The notes below the pieces were generated by a model, which had not been told where the DNA came from, searched no databases, and saw nothing but the letters and a program-made list of their open reading frames with translations. Positions 16,968 to 24,775 of a DNA stretch of 64,000 nucleotides are shown in pieces. The stretch is from Rubritalea tangerina (lineage in GTDB: Bacteria; Verrucomicrobiota; Verrucomicrobiia; Verrucomicrobiales; Akkermansiaceae). How positions within the stretch are numbered: position 1 is the stretch's first letter; each line of letters opens with the position of its first letter. Position numbers and translations under genes: made by a program. Location of the stretch: assembly GCF_042683245.1 (NCBI RefSeq), contig NZ_JBHUJB010000049.1:1-64000 (forward strand), given 5' to 3'.

Positions 16968-18161
16968 TTGTCAGTGTCGACCGATCAATCAGCACCAGTT
17001 TGGGCTCGGCCGGATGTATTTCCAGCTCGTCCTACAACTGGTGTTTTTGGTTATGTAGATACCAAGGGGAGGCGGCATTCGGCAAAGAGCTTGCACGATT
17101 TGCAGAAGCAGATCAGTGACTCAAAGAAGGCTGTCGATTTAGTTTGGACGCCGAAGAGTGACAGACTGGTGGTTCCTGAGGAGGTCGAGTCACTGCGGCC
17201 CATCTTGGAGAAGCGACGTGCGACATGGGCGCGCAATGATATTACTGATGGGCGTCGTTTGAGTTTGGTGATGGGGGTCGCAACTTTGTGGGCAGTGTAT
17301 GCTAGCTATACGAATAGTGGGGGAAGTTGGGATGCGGTGATTCATGCACCAACAGTGGCTGTCACGGCGATCATGCTGTTGATCTTTGGAATTGTGCCCT
17401 ACTATGAGGGGTGGAAGGTATTGAGAAAAGCGGGTAAACGCGATGAAGTGTACTGGCAGAGAGAGATTGCAGATGCTCGTTTCGATAGTTGGTTGAGCAC
17501 GCACTTGGCTCCCTTTAGTTTTATTTTATTGGCCATCATGGTGGTGACTTGTTGTGCTCAATGGTTTGGAGCGGGGAGCAGCCATTGGGCTGAGGAGTCA
17601 GTCCGGAAAGTGGGGTTACTTAAGCAAAATGATCCATGGTGGAGATATCTGACAGCACCCTTAGTGCATGGCAATTTGGTGCATTGGCTGATGAACTTTG
17701 CCGCGTTACGTTATTTGGCACGTCGTGCTGAGATCTTGGCTCGTTGGCCGCACATGATCTTAGTGTTTCTCTTGTCGGCGGTGGTTGGAGCAATGGCCAC
17801 GACTTATATGATGCCTAAAATTCCAAGTGTAGGGGCATCTGGTGGCATTTTAGGCCTGCTGGGATTCTTGTTAGTATTCGAGACTTTGCATCGAGAGCTT
17901 GTGCCTAAGTCAGCACGAAAGAGGTTGTTGGCCGGCTTGGTATTAGTTGCTGTGATGGGGGCTGTGGGTTTCAGTTTTATTGACAATGCTGCCCACTTTG
18001 GGGGGCTAGTTGCGGGGATGGTGTATGCGGTGATCGTTTTTCCACCGAGTGCGTCAGTTCACAGGCCGGAGATTTTAGTCAAAGACCGGTTTGTGGGTAT
18101 GGGGGCGATTGGGGTGTTATTGGCGGCCAGTATGTGGTGTGTGTATCTATTGGTTCGATAG
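16968..18161 (+). CDS. Rhomboid-family intramembrane serine protease
   Basis: Rhomboid core with about seven membrane helices. LVHGNLVHWLMNFAALRY gives the helix-2 His and Asn, SVGASGGILGLLGF carries the catalytic Ser (GASG, about residue 290), and DNAAHFGGLVAGM the catalytic His. The first 85 residues form a soluble N-terminal domain I cannot assign (FGYVDTKGRRHSAKSL). Start at TTG 16968 or GTG 16974. Its 3' end overlaps the convergent hydrolase gene by 15 bases. Probably co-transcribed with secG. Confidence 0.85.
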   Translation: MSVSTDQSAPVWARPDVFPARPTTGVFGYVDTKGRRHSAKSLHDLQKQISDSKKAVDLVWTPKSDRLVVPEEVESLRPILEKRRATWARNDITDGRRLSLVMGVATLWAVYASYTNSGGSWDAVIHAPTVAVTAIMLLIFGIVPYYEGWKVLRKAGKRDEVYWQREIADARFDSWLSTHLAPFSFILLAIMVVTCCAQWFGAGSSHWAEESVRKVGLLKQNDPWWRYLTAPLVHGNLVHWLMNFAALRYLARRAEILARWPHMILVFLLSAVVGAMATTYMMPKIPSVGASGGILGLLGFLLVFETLHRELVPKSARKRLLAGLVLVAVMGAVGFSFIDNAAHFGGLVAGMVYAVIVFPPSASVHRPEILVKDRFVGMGAIGVLLAASMWCVYLLVR

Positions 18162-19007
18162 GACTTGTTGATCGAGCCAATTGCCAATGGTGAGGAAAAG
18201 CTCATTGCGTTTGGCTTCGGCGAATGTTTCGTGGAGCATTCCATCGAACTCATTATATTGTTTTTGTGGCCATTGGAGTTGGGAGAAGAATGTTTTGGCG
18301 ATACTAGGGGGGCAGACTGAGTCGGCTCCACCTTGGGTGAAGAGGAATGGGTTTGGATAGGGGTGGGAAGTAAGAACCTCGTGGGTATAGTTAGAGATGC
18401 GAATGAGTTCGCTTCCCCAGCCAAGTGAGACGCGTCGGTGGCCGAGTGAGAGTGGGTCTTTCGGGAGTCGTCCAGCTGAGGAATCTTCGAGGCGGCACAT
18501 ATCAGGAGTGACACCGGTGTGAATGGTGACTCTGGGGCTGACGTTGGCAAGAAGGTGAGCGAGTCGTACGAACCAGTCAGGTCTGCCATTGGCAGGTCTG
18601 AGCAGGGGGCCATTGACCCAGCAAAAAGTCGGCAAGGGTAGTTTTTCCTCAAGTGCTAATGCCAGATGGCGTAGGGTGAGGAGACCTCCCATGGAATGAC
18701 CGGCGATGCCAGTGGGTAGCCCTTCGTTGGCGAGGAAGTTACTCTCAATAATGGAATCAATGAAATCAGGTGAATCAATGTGGCCGCGTTTGCCTGTACT
18801 TCTTCCATGGCCTTGGAGGTCGGTGACGATGCATTTGATGCCCCGTTGGGTAAAGGGATGGAGCACATCAAGATAGCGCTCAGCGTAATCGCCTTGGCCG
18901 TGGGTGAAGAGGCATGTGGCAATGAGGGGGATCTGCGCACTGGGGTAAAGCTCCATGCGATGGAGTCGCACGCCAGCCACGCTGATATGATTGTATTCTA
19001 CTCTCAC
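18147..19007 (-). CDS. Alpha/beta hydrolase (monoacylglycerol lipase/lysophospholipase type)
   Basis: Serine hydrolase of the Hydrolase_4 (S33) group. Oxyanion strand LFTHGQGDYAERY, DLQGHGRSTGKRGH, nucleophile elbow AGHSMGGLLT, Asp candidate in TQGGADSVCPP and His in GMLHETFAE give a complete triad. The GHGxS and GxRGH pattern is typical of monoglyceride lipases. No signal peptide, so cytoplasmic. GTG start at 19007, 15 bases after the SirB1-like gene, so the two form an operon. Substrate is unproven. Confidence 0.8.
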   Translation of the reverse strand: MRVEYNHISVAGVRLHRMELYPSAQIPLIATCLFTHGQGDYAERYLDVLHPFTQRGIKCIVTDLQGHGRSTGKRGHIDSPDFIDSIIESNFLANEGLPTGIAGHSMGGLLTLRHLALALEEKLPLPTFCWVNGPLLRPANGRPDWFVRLAHLLANVSPRVTIHTGVTPDMCRLEDSSAGRLPKDPLSLGHRRVSLGWGSELIRISNYTHEVLTSHPYPNPFLFTQGGADSVCPPSIAKTFFSQLQWPQKQYNEFDGMLHETFAEAKRNELFLTIGNWLDQQVLSNQ

Positions 19008-19022
19008 TGGGCGAGGGCCAGG

Positions 19023-19862
19023 TCAAGGTTGCATGCTCTCGAAGATGAGTTTGAAGATTTTGGCATCTTCGTCCTGTTTGAGCTTATTAAAGCTGTGTTC
19101 TAGGTTGCGGAGTATACGTAGCATGATATGGCCGAGTGGGGCTTGGGAAAGGATGGCCTGTTTGGCGTATGGTGAGATATTTTTATTCTCATTGAGGATT
19201 TCTTCTACTGAGATGAGTCTGCCGCGGTGGAAGCAATCGACTAACATGGGTTTACCATCGAGATGGATGCGTGCAAGGAAGTGGCCCGGGTAGTTACAGC
19301 CTGAGACTTCGAGGTCGAGTCGGCGAGCCACGAGCATGAAGAGCAAGGCTAGGCTGATGGGGTTACCAAGGCCGGTATCCATGCACCAGCTGAGGTCACT
19401 ATTTTTGGGGGTATAGTAGTCATCTTTGTTGCCGACAAATTTACCTGATTCAAACATCCAGAACCGGAGTTTGTTTTCTGAGCGGTCAGCTTTAGCAGCG
19501 GTGGCATCTTCGGCGAGCATATCGAGCAAGTCAGGCAGTGCTGGACGGAGGGTGACACCATCATGGAGGTAGTCAGAAATGAGTCGCAGCAGGTCTTCGA
19601 AGCTGTCCCAGTCTTCGTCGAGGGCATCTGCCCCACCTTGGGGAACGCGCCATTCATGGACTAGAGTTTCTCGTCTTCCGGGGAGGAGGAGTTCTGAGAG
19701 GCGCTGATGGTCAGCAGGTTTGAGGTCGATGGCTAAGGCCGCAATTTCATTGCTCAAATCACCTGAGGTGTCTGAGAACTCCTCACGCAATGCTTCTTGA
19801 ATTGCGGGTTCTTTATCGTCCAGCAATTTGAGCATGAATGGAAGTTGGTCTTCGTTCACCAT
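19023..19862 (-). CDS. SirB1-like transglutaminase-fold protein
   Basis: 279 residues. A helical N-terminal third precedes a SirB1_N/transglutaminase-like domain with CMDTGLGNPISLALLFMLVARRL and CNYPGHFLARI, the family hallmark. A histidine in the GHF strand and an aspartate in LVDCFHRG follow. The usual catalytic Cys position is taken by Asn in GNPISLA, as in other SirB1-like proteins, so enzymatic activity is doubtful. Function unknown. First gene of a two-gene operon with the alpha/beta hydrolase. Confidence 0.72.
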   Translation of the reverse strand: MVNEDQLPFMLKLLDDKEPAIQEALREEFSDTSGDLSNEIAALAIDLKPADHQRLSELLLPGRRETLVHEWRVPQGGADALDEDWDSFEDLLRLISDYLHDGVTLRPALPDLLDMLAEDATAAKADRSENKLRFWMFESGKFVGNKDDYYTPKNSDLSWCMDTGLGNPISLALLFMLVARRLDLEVSGCNYPGHFLARIHLDGKPMLVDCFHRGRLISVEEILNENKNISPYAKQAILSQAPLGHIMLRILRNLEHSFNKLKQDEDAKIFKLIFESMQP

Positions 19863-20045
19863 AGATACTATATGGTACTGCTAGATGGCGTTAAGGTCAA
19901 TGTCTCTCGACCTACAAGTGTTTGGTGCTCTATTGGTCAACGAGTTAGAGTTAGATTTTTTTTGATGTGGGAGTTGTGTGTGGTGGGCACTGGTTGGGTG
20001 GATGTTGGAATCTGGTAGGAGAGTTGAAAATATACAAAAAAAGGC

Positions 20046-20075
20046 TTGTCAATCGGTCGTTTGAACTACTAATGT
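20046..20075 (+). promoter_or_regulatory. Candidate promoter of the intergenic RNA hairpin
   Basis: TTGTCA (20046-20051), an 18-bp spacer and TAATGT (20070-20075). The predicted start is near 20082, just before the long hairpin. The surrounding 407-base gap (19863-20269) holds no gene, only this element, the hairpin and a terminator. Confidence 0.4.
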
Positions 20076-20081
20076 GCACTA

Positions 20082-20215
20082 TCGTTTTTGGGGTTCATGG
20101 CGCCGAAGCTGGCTCGATTTTATAAAATGTCTGGAGAGAGCATTTTATAGGATTCTGGCTTCGGCCCCATGAGCTCCAAGGAAAGATTTGTCTGACCAGT
20201 AGGGATGACAACAAA
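20082..20215 (+). ncRNA. Candidate structured small RNA: 92-nt imperfect hairpin
   Basis: Arms 20088-20129 and 20141-20179 pair over nearly their full length around an 11-base loop. The outer block TTGG.GTTCATGG pairs with CCATGAGCTCCAA, the middle block GCCGAAGC with GCTTCGGC, and the inner block TATAAAATG with CATTTTATA. Several differences between the arms are G-T oppositions that would be G-U pairs in a plus-strand transcript but A-C clashes on the other strand, which points to an RNA read rightward. Flanking genes are both on the minus strand, so this is neither their leader nor simple read-through. 3' end uncertain. It does not match SRP RNA, tmRNA or 6S as far as I can see. Confidence 0.45.
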
Positions 20216-20250
20216 AGAGCTCATAATTCCGGGGGGGATTATGAGCTCTC
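20212..20250 (-). terminator. Terminator of the MoeZ-like gene
   Basis: Perfect 12-bp stem AGAGCTCATAAT (20216-20227) / ATTATGAGCTCT (20238-20249) with a G-rich 10-base loop. On the minus strand a TTTTGT run follows. It may also end the plus-strand candidate RNA, although no T-tract follows on that side. Confidence 0.75.
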
Positions 20251-20269
20251 GTTATATATGGATTGAAGG

Positions 20270-21397
20270 TTAGGCGGGGGGGAGGCTTGGGTCGATGAGG
20301 TCACGCCAAGCATCGATACCACCTTTGATGTTTACGGTATTTTGGATGCCTTGAGCGGCGAGGAATGCACATGCTTTGGCGCTGCGACCACCGGCTTTAC
20401 AATGGATATAGATGGTTTTGTCAGTGGGGATTTCAGTGAAGCGTGCCTCGAGTTCTTGGAGTGGGATTCTGAGGGTGCCATCGAGGGCCGCGGCTTCGAC
20501 TTCTTGGGGGGTGCGGACATCGACGAGGATTCCATCGAGTCCGGTATCGAGTTTATCTTTGAGTTCAGTGACTGTAATTTCTTGCATAGTAGAAGTGTTA
20601 GGGACGCCGCAGAATCCGTCATAATCGATGAGGTCAGTGACTGTGGGGGCGTCACCGCAGAGTGGACATTGGGGGTCTTTTCTGAGAGTGAAGGAACGGA
20701 ATTCGGTATTGAGAGCGTCGTAGTGTACGAGTTTGCCAAGGGGTGGTTTACCAATATTCAGGAGGAGCTTGATGGCTTCCATCGCCTGCATTGATCCGAC
20801 GATGCCTGGAAGGACGCCAAGCACGCCTGCCTCAGCGCAACTGGGGACAGTGCCTGGGTCTGGTGGTGTCGGCAACATGCAGCGGTAGCAAGGGCCGCCA
20901 AGATGTGGGGCGAAGACGGAGAGTTGGCCTTCAAAGCGAAAAATGGAGCCGTAGATATTTGGCTTACCGAGAAGGAAGGCGACGTCATTTGAGAGGTAAC
21001 GGGTGGGAAAATTGTCGGTACCATCGATGATGATATCATAGTCTTTTGCAATGTCTTTGGCATTGGTGGCAGTGAAGCGCGCTTCGTGGCACTCGATGTG
21101 AATGTGGGGATTGATTTCTAACAACCTAGCTTTGGCGCTTTCGAGTTTTGGTTTACCCACCCAGGATTCGCCGTGGATAATTTGGCGTTGGAGGTTTGAG
21201 GATTCGACGTGATCGGCATCGACAAGGCCGATACGGCCGACACCTGCGGCGGCTAGGTACATGGCGACTGGGGAGCCGAGGCCGCCGGTGCCGATACAGA
21301 GCACGGAGCTGGTTTTGAGTTTTTCCTGACCGGCTTCACCGACTTCAGGAAGGGTGAAGTGGCGGGCGTAGCGTTGCTTCTCTGCAGGTGTGAGCAT
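20270..21397 (-). CDS. ThiF/MoeB-type adenylyltransferase fused to a rhodanese domain (MoeZ-like)
   Basis: Activates the C terminus of a ubiquitin-like sulfur carrier (MoaD/ThiS type) by adenylation and passes sulfur to it. The N-terminal ThiF domain has GTGGLGSPVAMYLAAAGVG, the NLQRQ arginine finger, DGTDNFPTR, a zinc-binding pair CYRC...CPLC, and Cys in PSCAEAGVLG. The C-terminal rhodanese domain has active-site loop IHCKAGGRSAK. This two-domain form is usual for MoeZ/MoeBR and Uba4. The carrier gene is not in the window, so molybdopterin, thiamine, cysteine and tRNA thiolation all remain possible. Confidence 0.88.
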   Translation of the reverse strand: MLTPAEKQRYARHFTLPEVGEAGQEKLKTSSVLCIGTGGLGSPVAMYLAAAGVGRIGLVDADHVESSNLQRQIIHGESWVGKPKLESAKARLLEINPHIHIECHEARFTATNAKDIAKDYDIIIDGTDNFPTRYLSNDVAFLLGKPNIYGSIFRFEGQLSVFAPHLGGPCYRCMLPTPPDPGTVPSCAEAGVLGVLPGIVGSMQAMEAIKLLLNIGKPPLGKLVHYDALNTEFRSFTLRKDPQCPLCGDAPTVTDLIDYDGFCGVPNTSTMQEITVTELKDKLDTGLDGILVDVRTPQEVEAAALDGTLRIPLQELEARFTEIPTDKTIYIHCKAGGRSAKACAFLAAQGIQNTVNIKGGIDAWRDLIDPSLPPA

Positions 21398-21465
21398 GGT
21401 GTGAGTGTTGCCTCAGAAGGTGGGTATCGCAAGGGGGAAGTGGCTTTTGCATGGAGAAAGCGCGG

Positions 21466-22857
21466 TTAGTCTCTTGTGGGGAAAGTGGTTTCAATTGGGG
21501 GGCGTGAGGGCGGGCTGATGGTGGCTTTGAGCGTGGGGAGAGTATTGGAGGTGGGAGCCGGGGTGTACTGGATGTTGAGCCACTCGCTCTGTGGGATTTG
21601 GGAGAGCAGGTCTGGGGGCAGAGCGTTGAGAGTGTTAGGGAAATGGCCGTGCGTTTTTTTGAACACGGTGAGAGCGTTAAAGAGGTGGGATAGTTCGAGG
21701 GTCATATCGGCCTTGGTGGCACTCTCAAAGTAATAGCTAGACCCAATGGAGAGAACTGAGATGAGGGATTTTGCGATGAGGCCGCAATCGGACGATGGGA
21801 GGCGAGTTGCGACTGTGTCAAATTCTAAAGGGAGATAGGGCGGATGCGAATGGATATCGGTAGGGAAGTAGGTGTCGAGTTGGAATGCTGCGACATCAGC
21901 TCTGGCTTCTGCTAGGAGGTATTGCGGGGTTTTTCGAAGGGCATCGCTTGATGGGAGGAAAGGGTGTGGGGTGTCTTCAACAAGAGATTTGAGGCTATCG
22001 AGTTGGACAATGTATTCGGTTTGCAGAGCTTTGTGAAAGACGTGGATGGCACTGAAGTTGGGATAGTGTTTGAGCAGTTCAGTATTGAGCTGGGGAGAAA
22101 TGTTAGGGGACTGAAGTGTTAGGTTGGCTGTGGATGCCGTTTGAAGGTCGATAGCGGTTGCTACTGAGAGAGCGATGAGTGATTGGCCGTAGTCGTAGAG
22201 CAACTGTGAGGTTTTTAGGAGGCAGTGGTAGTCGCTGGTGTCTGAATGACCCATGAGCCAATGGCAATAGGAGCGAAGGGCTAGGAGGTTAGAGGCATTG
22301 CGGAAAGTGGATGCAGAAATAAAGAAGTAGTTCTCCTCGATATAGTCACGGCCGAGGTTGTTTGATTCTTGGATTGCGTGCTTCCATTGATCAAGTTCGG
22401 TGTGTAGTGGGGCGATGGCTTTGAGGACAGCATTGAGGACTTGGGCGTCTGTGTAGCCATGGGGGAGTGGCTGGGTGAGGGCTAGGTTGAGGGTTTCTAT
22501 TCGTTCTCTCGGTGTTTGCTGCAGGCTCAATACTGGCCATTGTTTGAGGTTTGGGAGTTGTGCGAGATCACAGAAGCTATGTGGGGCTTGGGAGCCGTCT
22601 TGTTGATGGTCTTGAGTGAAATGGGGTGAAATGTTGGGGAAGTCGGTAAACAAGCTGGGGCCCACTCCAGAGCTTGCGACTAGATATGCCTCAAGCTCTG
22701 TATGGATGCCACGCTGCTTGGCGTCTCGTTGGACCACGAGCCAACGGTCTTGAGCGTCCGATAAGCGGGCGGCCTTCTGGTAGTTGTCGAAGGTGTAGCC
22801 TGCGATGCAGATGAGCGCCATCAAAATGAGGGCGTAGGGTATACGTGGTAGCGACAT
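21466..22857 (-). CDS. Membrane-anchored protein of unknown function
   Basis: Not recognised. From ATG 22857 (MSLPRIPYAL) it has 463 residues with one N-terminal membrane anchor (residues 5-22) and a large, mostly helical exported domain rich in Leu, Ser and Pro. There is no nucleotide-binding, protease or glycosidase motif. HLFNALTVFKKTHGHFPNTLNAL near the C terminus resembles the segment after the pilin-like helix in some PVC secretion-associated proteins, which is only a weak hint. The frame is open to 22899. Monocistronic, 68 bases upstream of the MoeZ-like gene. Confidence 0.6.
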   Translation of the reverse strand: MSLPRIPYALILMALICIAGYTFDNYQKAARLSDAQDRWLVVQRDAKQRGIHTELEAYLVASSGVGPSLFTDFPNISPHFTQDHQQDGSQAPHSFCDLAQLPNLKQWPVLSLQQTPRERIETLNLALTQPLPHGYTDAQVLNAVLKAIAPLHTELDQWKHAIQESNNLGRDYIEENYFFISASTFRNASNLLALRSYCHWLMGHSDTSDYHCLLKTSQLLYDYGQSLIALSVATAIDLQTASTANLTLQSPNISPQLNTELLKHYPNFSAIHVFHKALQTEYIVQLDSLKSLVEDTPHPFLPSSDALRKTPQYLLAEARADVAAFQLDTYFPTDIHSHPPYLPLEFDTVATRLPSSDCGLIAKSLISVLSIGSSYYFESATKADMTLELSHLFNALTVFKKTHGHFPNTLNALPPDLLSQIPQSEWLNIQYTPAPTSNTLPTLKATISPPSRPPIETTFPTRD

Positions 22858-23032
22858 CTTGTGGAAGGTAAGAGCTAGGGAGCTTAGCAGGAAGTACAAA
22901 GTTGTTCCATGAATGGAATGCAGGGTGTGGTCTTCGCTAAAGGAAAATGTTAGATACGTTTAAAGTGTCGACCTTGTCATGGTGAAGGGCTTGGTTTTAT
23001 AGGGAATAGAAGCGTTTATTTTCGGTTAGTAT

Positions 23033-24769
23033 ATGGGTATGAGTGTGCAAGGAAAATACGAGTGGGTGATCGTGGATGGGATTGGTCCATTTTTTCGGGG
23101 GTATGAGAAGCGGCGTATCAACTGGTCTAAGATTCCATTGGCTGAGTTACCTGTGGATGGGGCGGGGGCGGATCGCTATTGGGCGGGTGTGTGTGAGGAT
23201 ATGGTGGAATTTGTGGGGCGTGTGCGCGCGCACGGGTATACAGCGGTGACTTTAGATGATGTGGCGCACTTGGTGTCGAGGGAGGGGCACGGTGATGGGT
23301 TATCGTTACGGGTATCGCGCCTCCAGCTTGAGATGCGTCGAGTGATAGGGATTATTAAGGAGGCGGGTTTGAAGGTGTTGATGACGAGTGATGTGATACC
23401 GATGACGGAGAATCAGCGAAGGGGTTTTGCGGGAGATCGCGAAGCGATGTCGAAGTATTTTAAGGATTTATTGGGAGAGTTTTTAGAGTCCTTTCCGGAG
23501 GTAGACGGGGTGGTGTTACGATTGGGCGAAGGAGATGGCAAGGATGTGAAGGGAGACATAGCTAACGAGTTATTTATCAAAACTGCTGCAGAGGCTAACG
23601 TTTTGATGGGGGACTTATTGGAGTTATTTGATTATCACGAGCGTTATTTGATATGTCGTACTTGGACTGTGGGGGCTTATCCTGTTGGAGATCTCATTTG
23701 GCATCGTAAGCGCATCCAGCGATTACTGAGTGGGATCACAAGTTCCTATTTTATTTTATCGTTAAAGTACGGTGAGAGTGACTTCTTTCGATATCTTCCC
23801 TTGAATCAAGCTTTCCATGAGACAAGTGTGGCGAAGGTGGTGGAGTTTCAATCGCGCCGGGAGTACGAGGGGGCTGGTGAGTATCCAAGTTTTATTGGTT
23901 GGCAGGTGGAAGCTTATGCTCGTCAGTTAGAATCTGCGGAAAACTTGGTAGGGTTTAGTGTGTGGGTTCAGACGGGTGGGTGGCATGCTTTTCGTAGGCG
24001 CAGCTACATGGGGAAGGGATCATACTGGGTGGAGCTCAATAGCGTGGTGACGGTATTGGTGATGCAGCATGGGATGCGTGTGGATGAGGCGCTGACGAAG
24101 TGTTATGGCTCGATCAAGTTCGATGCGGTGAAGCAGTTCTTGGAGCTGAGTGAGGAGGTGATTATGAAGGGCTTATATGTGGAAGAGTTTGCCCAGCAGA
24201 AGTGGTTCTTCAGGCGGGTGAGAATTCCTCCTCTATTGCACGTGTATTGGGATTCCATTTTCTTCCAGCATCCGATGAAGAAAGTGATGAAGCATTTTGT
24301 GCACAATAAGCAGGGGGCAGTAGAGCAAGGCTATGCCGTGTTAGAGAACTTTGATAGGATGGAGCAGTTGGCACAAAAGATTGGTTGGGGGACAGAGGAT
24401 GTTTGTTTTATGAGAGACACTTTTGCGATGATCGCCTTGTCTCGGGAATACCTTTTCATGCCATTTGATCAGGCTCTCAAAGATCGGGTAATGAAGGCCA
24501 AAAGGGAGTACAAGTTAAAATATCCGAGGAGTGTGAGGCCGCGGTATCGCGTGAAGACAAACTTTGATCGCATGGCTGTGAGCCATGAAAAGCTGCGGTT
24601 GTTACAAAGGGTCTTTCTCAGGAAGAAGCGGGGATATCGCTTTATTGACCACTTGCTGACGCTTTATTTACTGGGGATGGTTTATCGGCTCTTTCATAAG
24701 CGTTATGAGAAGAGCCTGCCGAAGTTTGCGCGCAAGAGTGCGATGGGGATCGATGCTGTTTTGAAATGA
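23033..24769 (+). CDS. Probable TIM-barrel glycosidase-like protein, specificity unknown
   Basis: 578 residues, cytoplasmic (no signal peptide). Barrel-like strands are visible: GYTAVTLDDVAHL, LKVLMTSDVIP, VDGVVLRLGEGDG, YLICRTWTVGAYP, YFILSLKYGESDFFRYLP and PSFIGWQVEAY. Acidic residues at strand ends (LDD, LGEGD, KYGESDF) are placed as in retaining or inverting glycosidases of the GH67/GH20-like clan. I cannot assign a CAZy family. The C-terminal 200 residues are helical, basic and less barrel-like. Start at ATG 23033 or 23039, neither with a strong Shine-Dalgarno. Monocistronic, convergent with the RimB-RimK gene. Confidence 0.55.
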   Translation: MGMSVQGKYEWVIVDGIGPFFRGYEKRRINWSKIPLAELPVDGAGADRYWAGVCEDMVEFVGRVRAHGYTAVTLDDVAHLVSREGHGDGLSLRVSRLQLEMRRVIGIIKEAGLKVLMTSDVIPMTENQRRGFAGDREAMSKYFKDLLGEFLESFPEVDGVVLRLGEGDGKDVKGDIANELFIKTAAEANVLMGDLLELFDYHERYLICRTWTVGAYPVGDLIWHRKRIQRLLSGITSSYFILSLKYGESDFFRYLPLNQAFHETSVAKVVEFQSRREYEGAGEYPSFIGWQVEAYARQLESAENLVGFSVWVQTGGWHAFRRRSYMGKGSYWVELNSVVTVLVMQHGMRVDEALTKCYGSIKFDAVKQFLELSEEVIMKGLYVEEFAQQKWFFRRVRIPPLLHVYWDSIFFQHPMKKVMKHFVHNKQGAVEQGYAVLENFDRMEQLAQKIGWGTEDVCFMRDTFAMIALSREYLFMPFDQALKDRVMKAKREYKLKYPRSVRPRYRVKTNFDRMAVSHEKLRLLQRVFLRKKRGYRFIDHLLTLYLLGMVYRLFHKRYEKSLPKFARKSAMGIDAVLK

Positions 24770-24775
24770 GTGATG

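Noticed and set aside
20088..20179. Mobile element (MITE) as explanation of the long inverted repeat
   Set aside because: No target-site duplication and no second copy seen in the window; the G-U pattern favours an RNA. Not fully excluded.
20342..20794. 150-codon plus-strand frame opposite the MoeZ-like gene
   Set aside because: Antisense shadow of the conserved rhodanese and ThiF domains.
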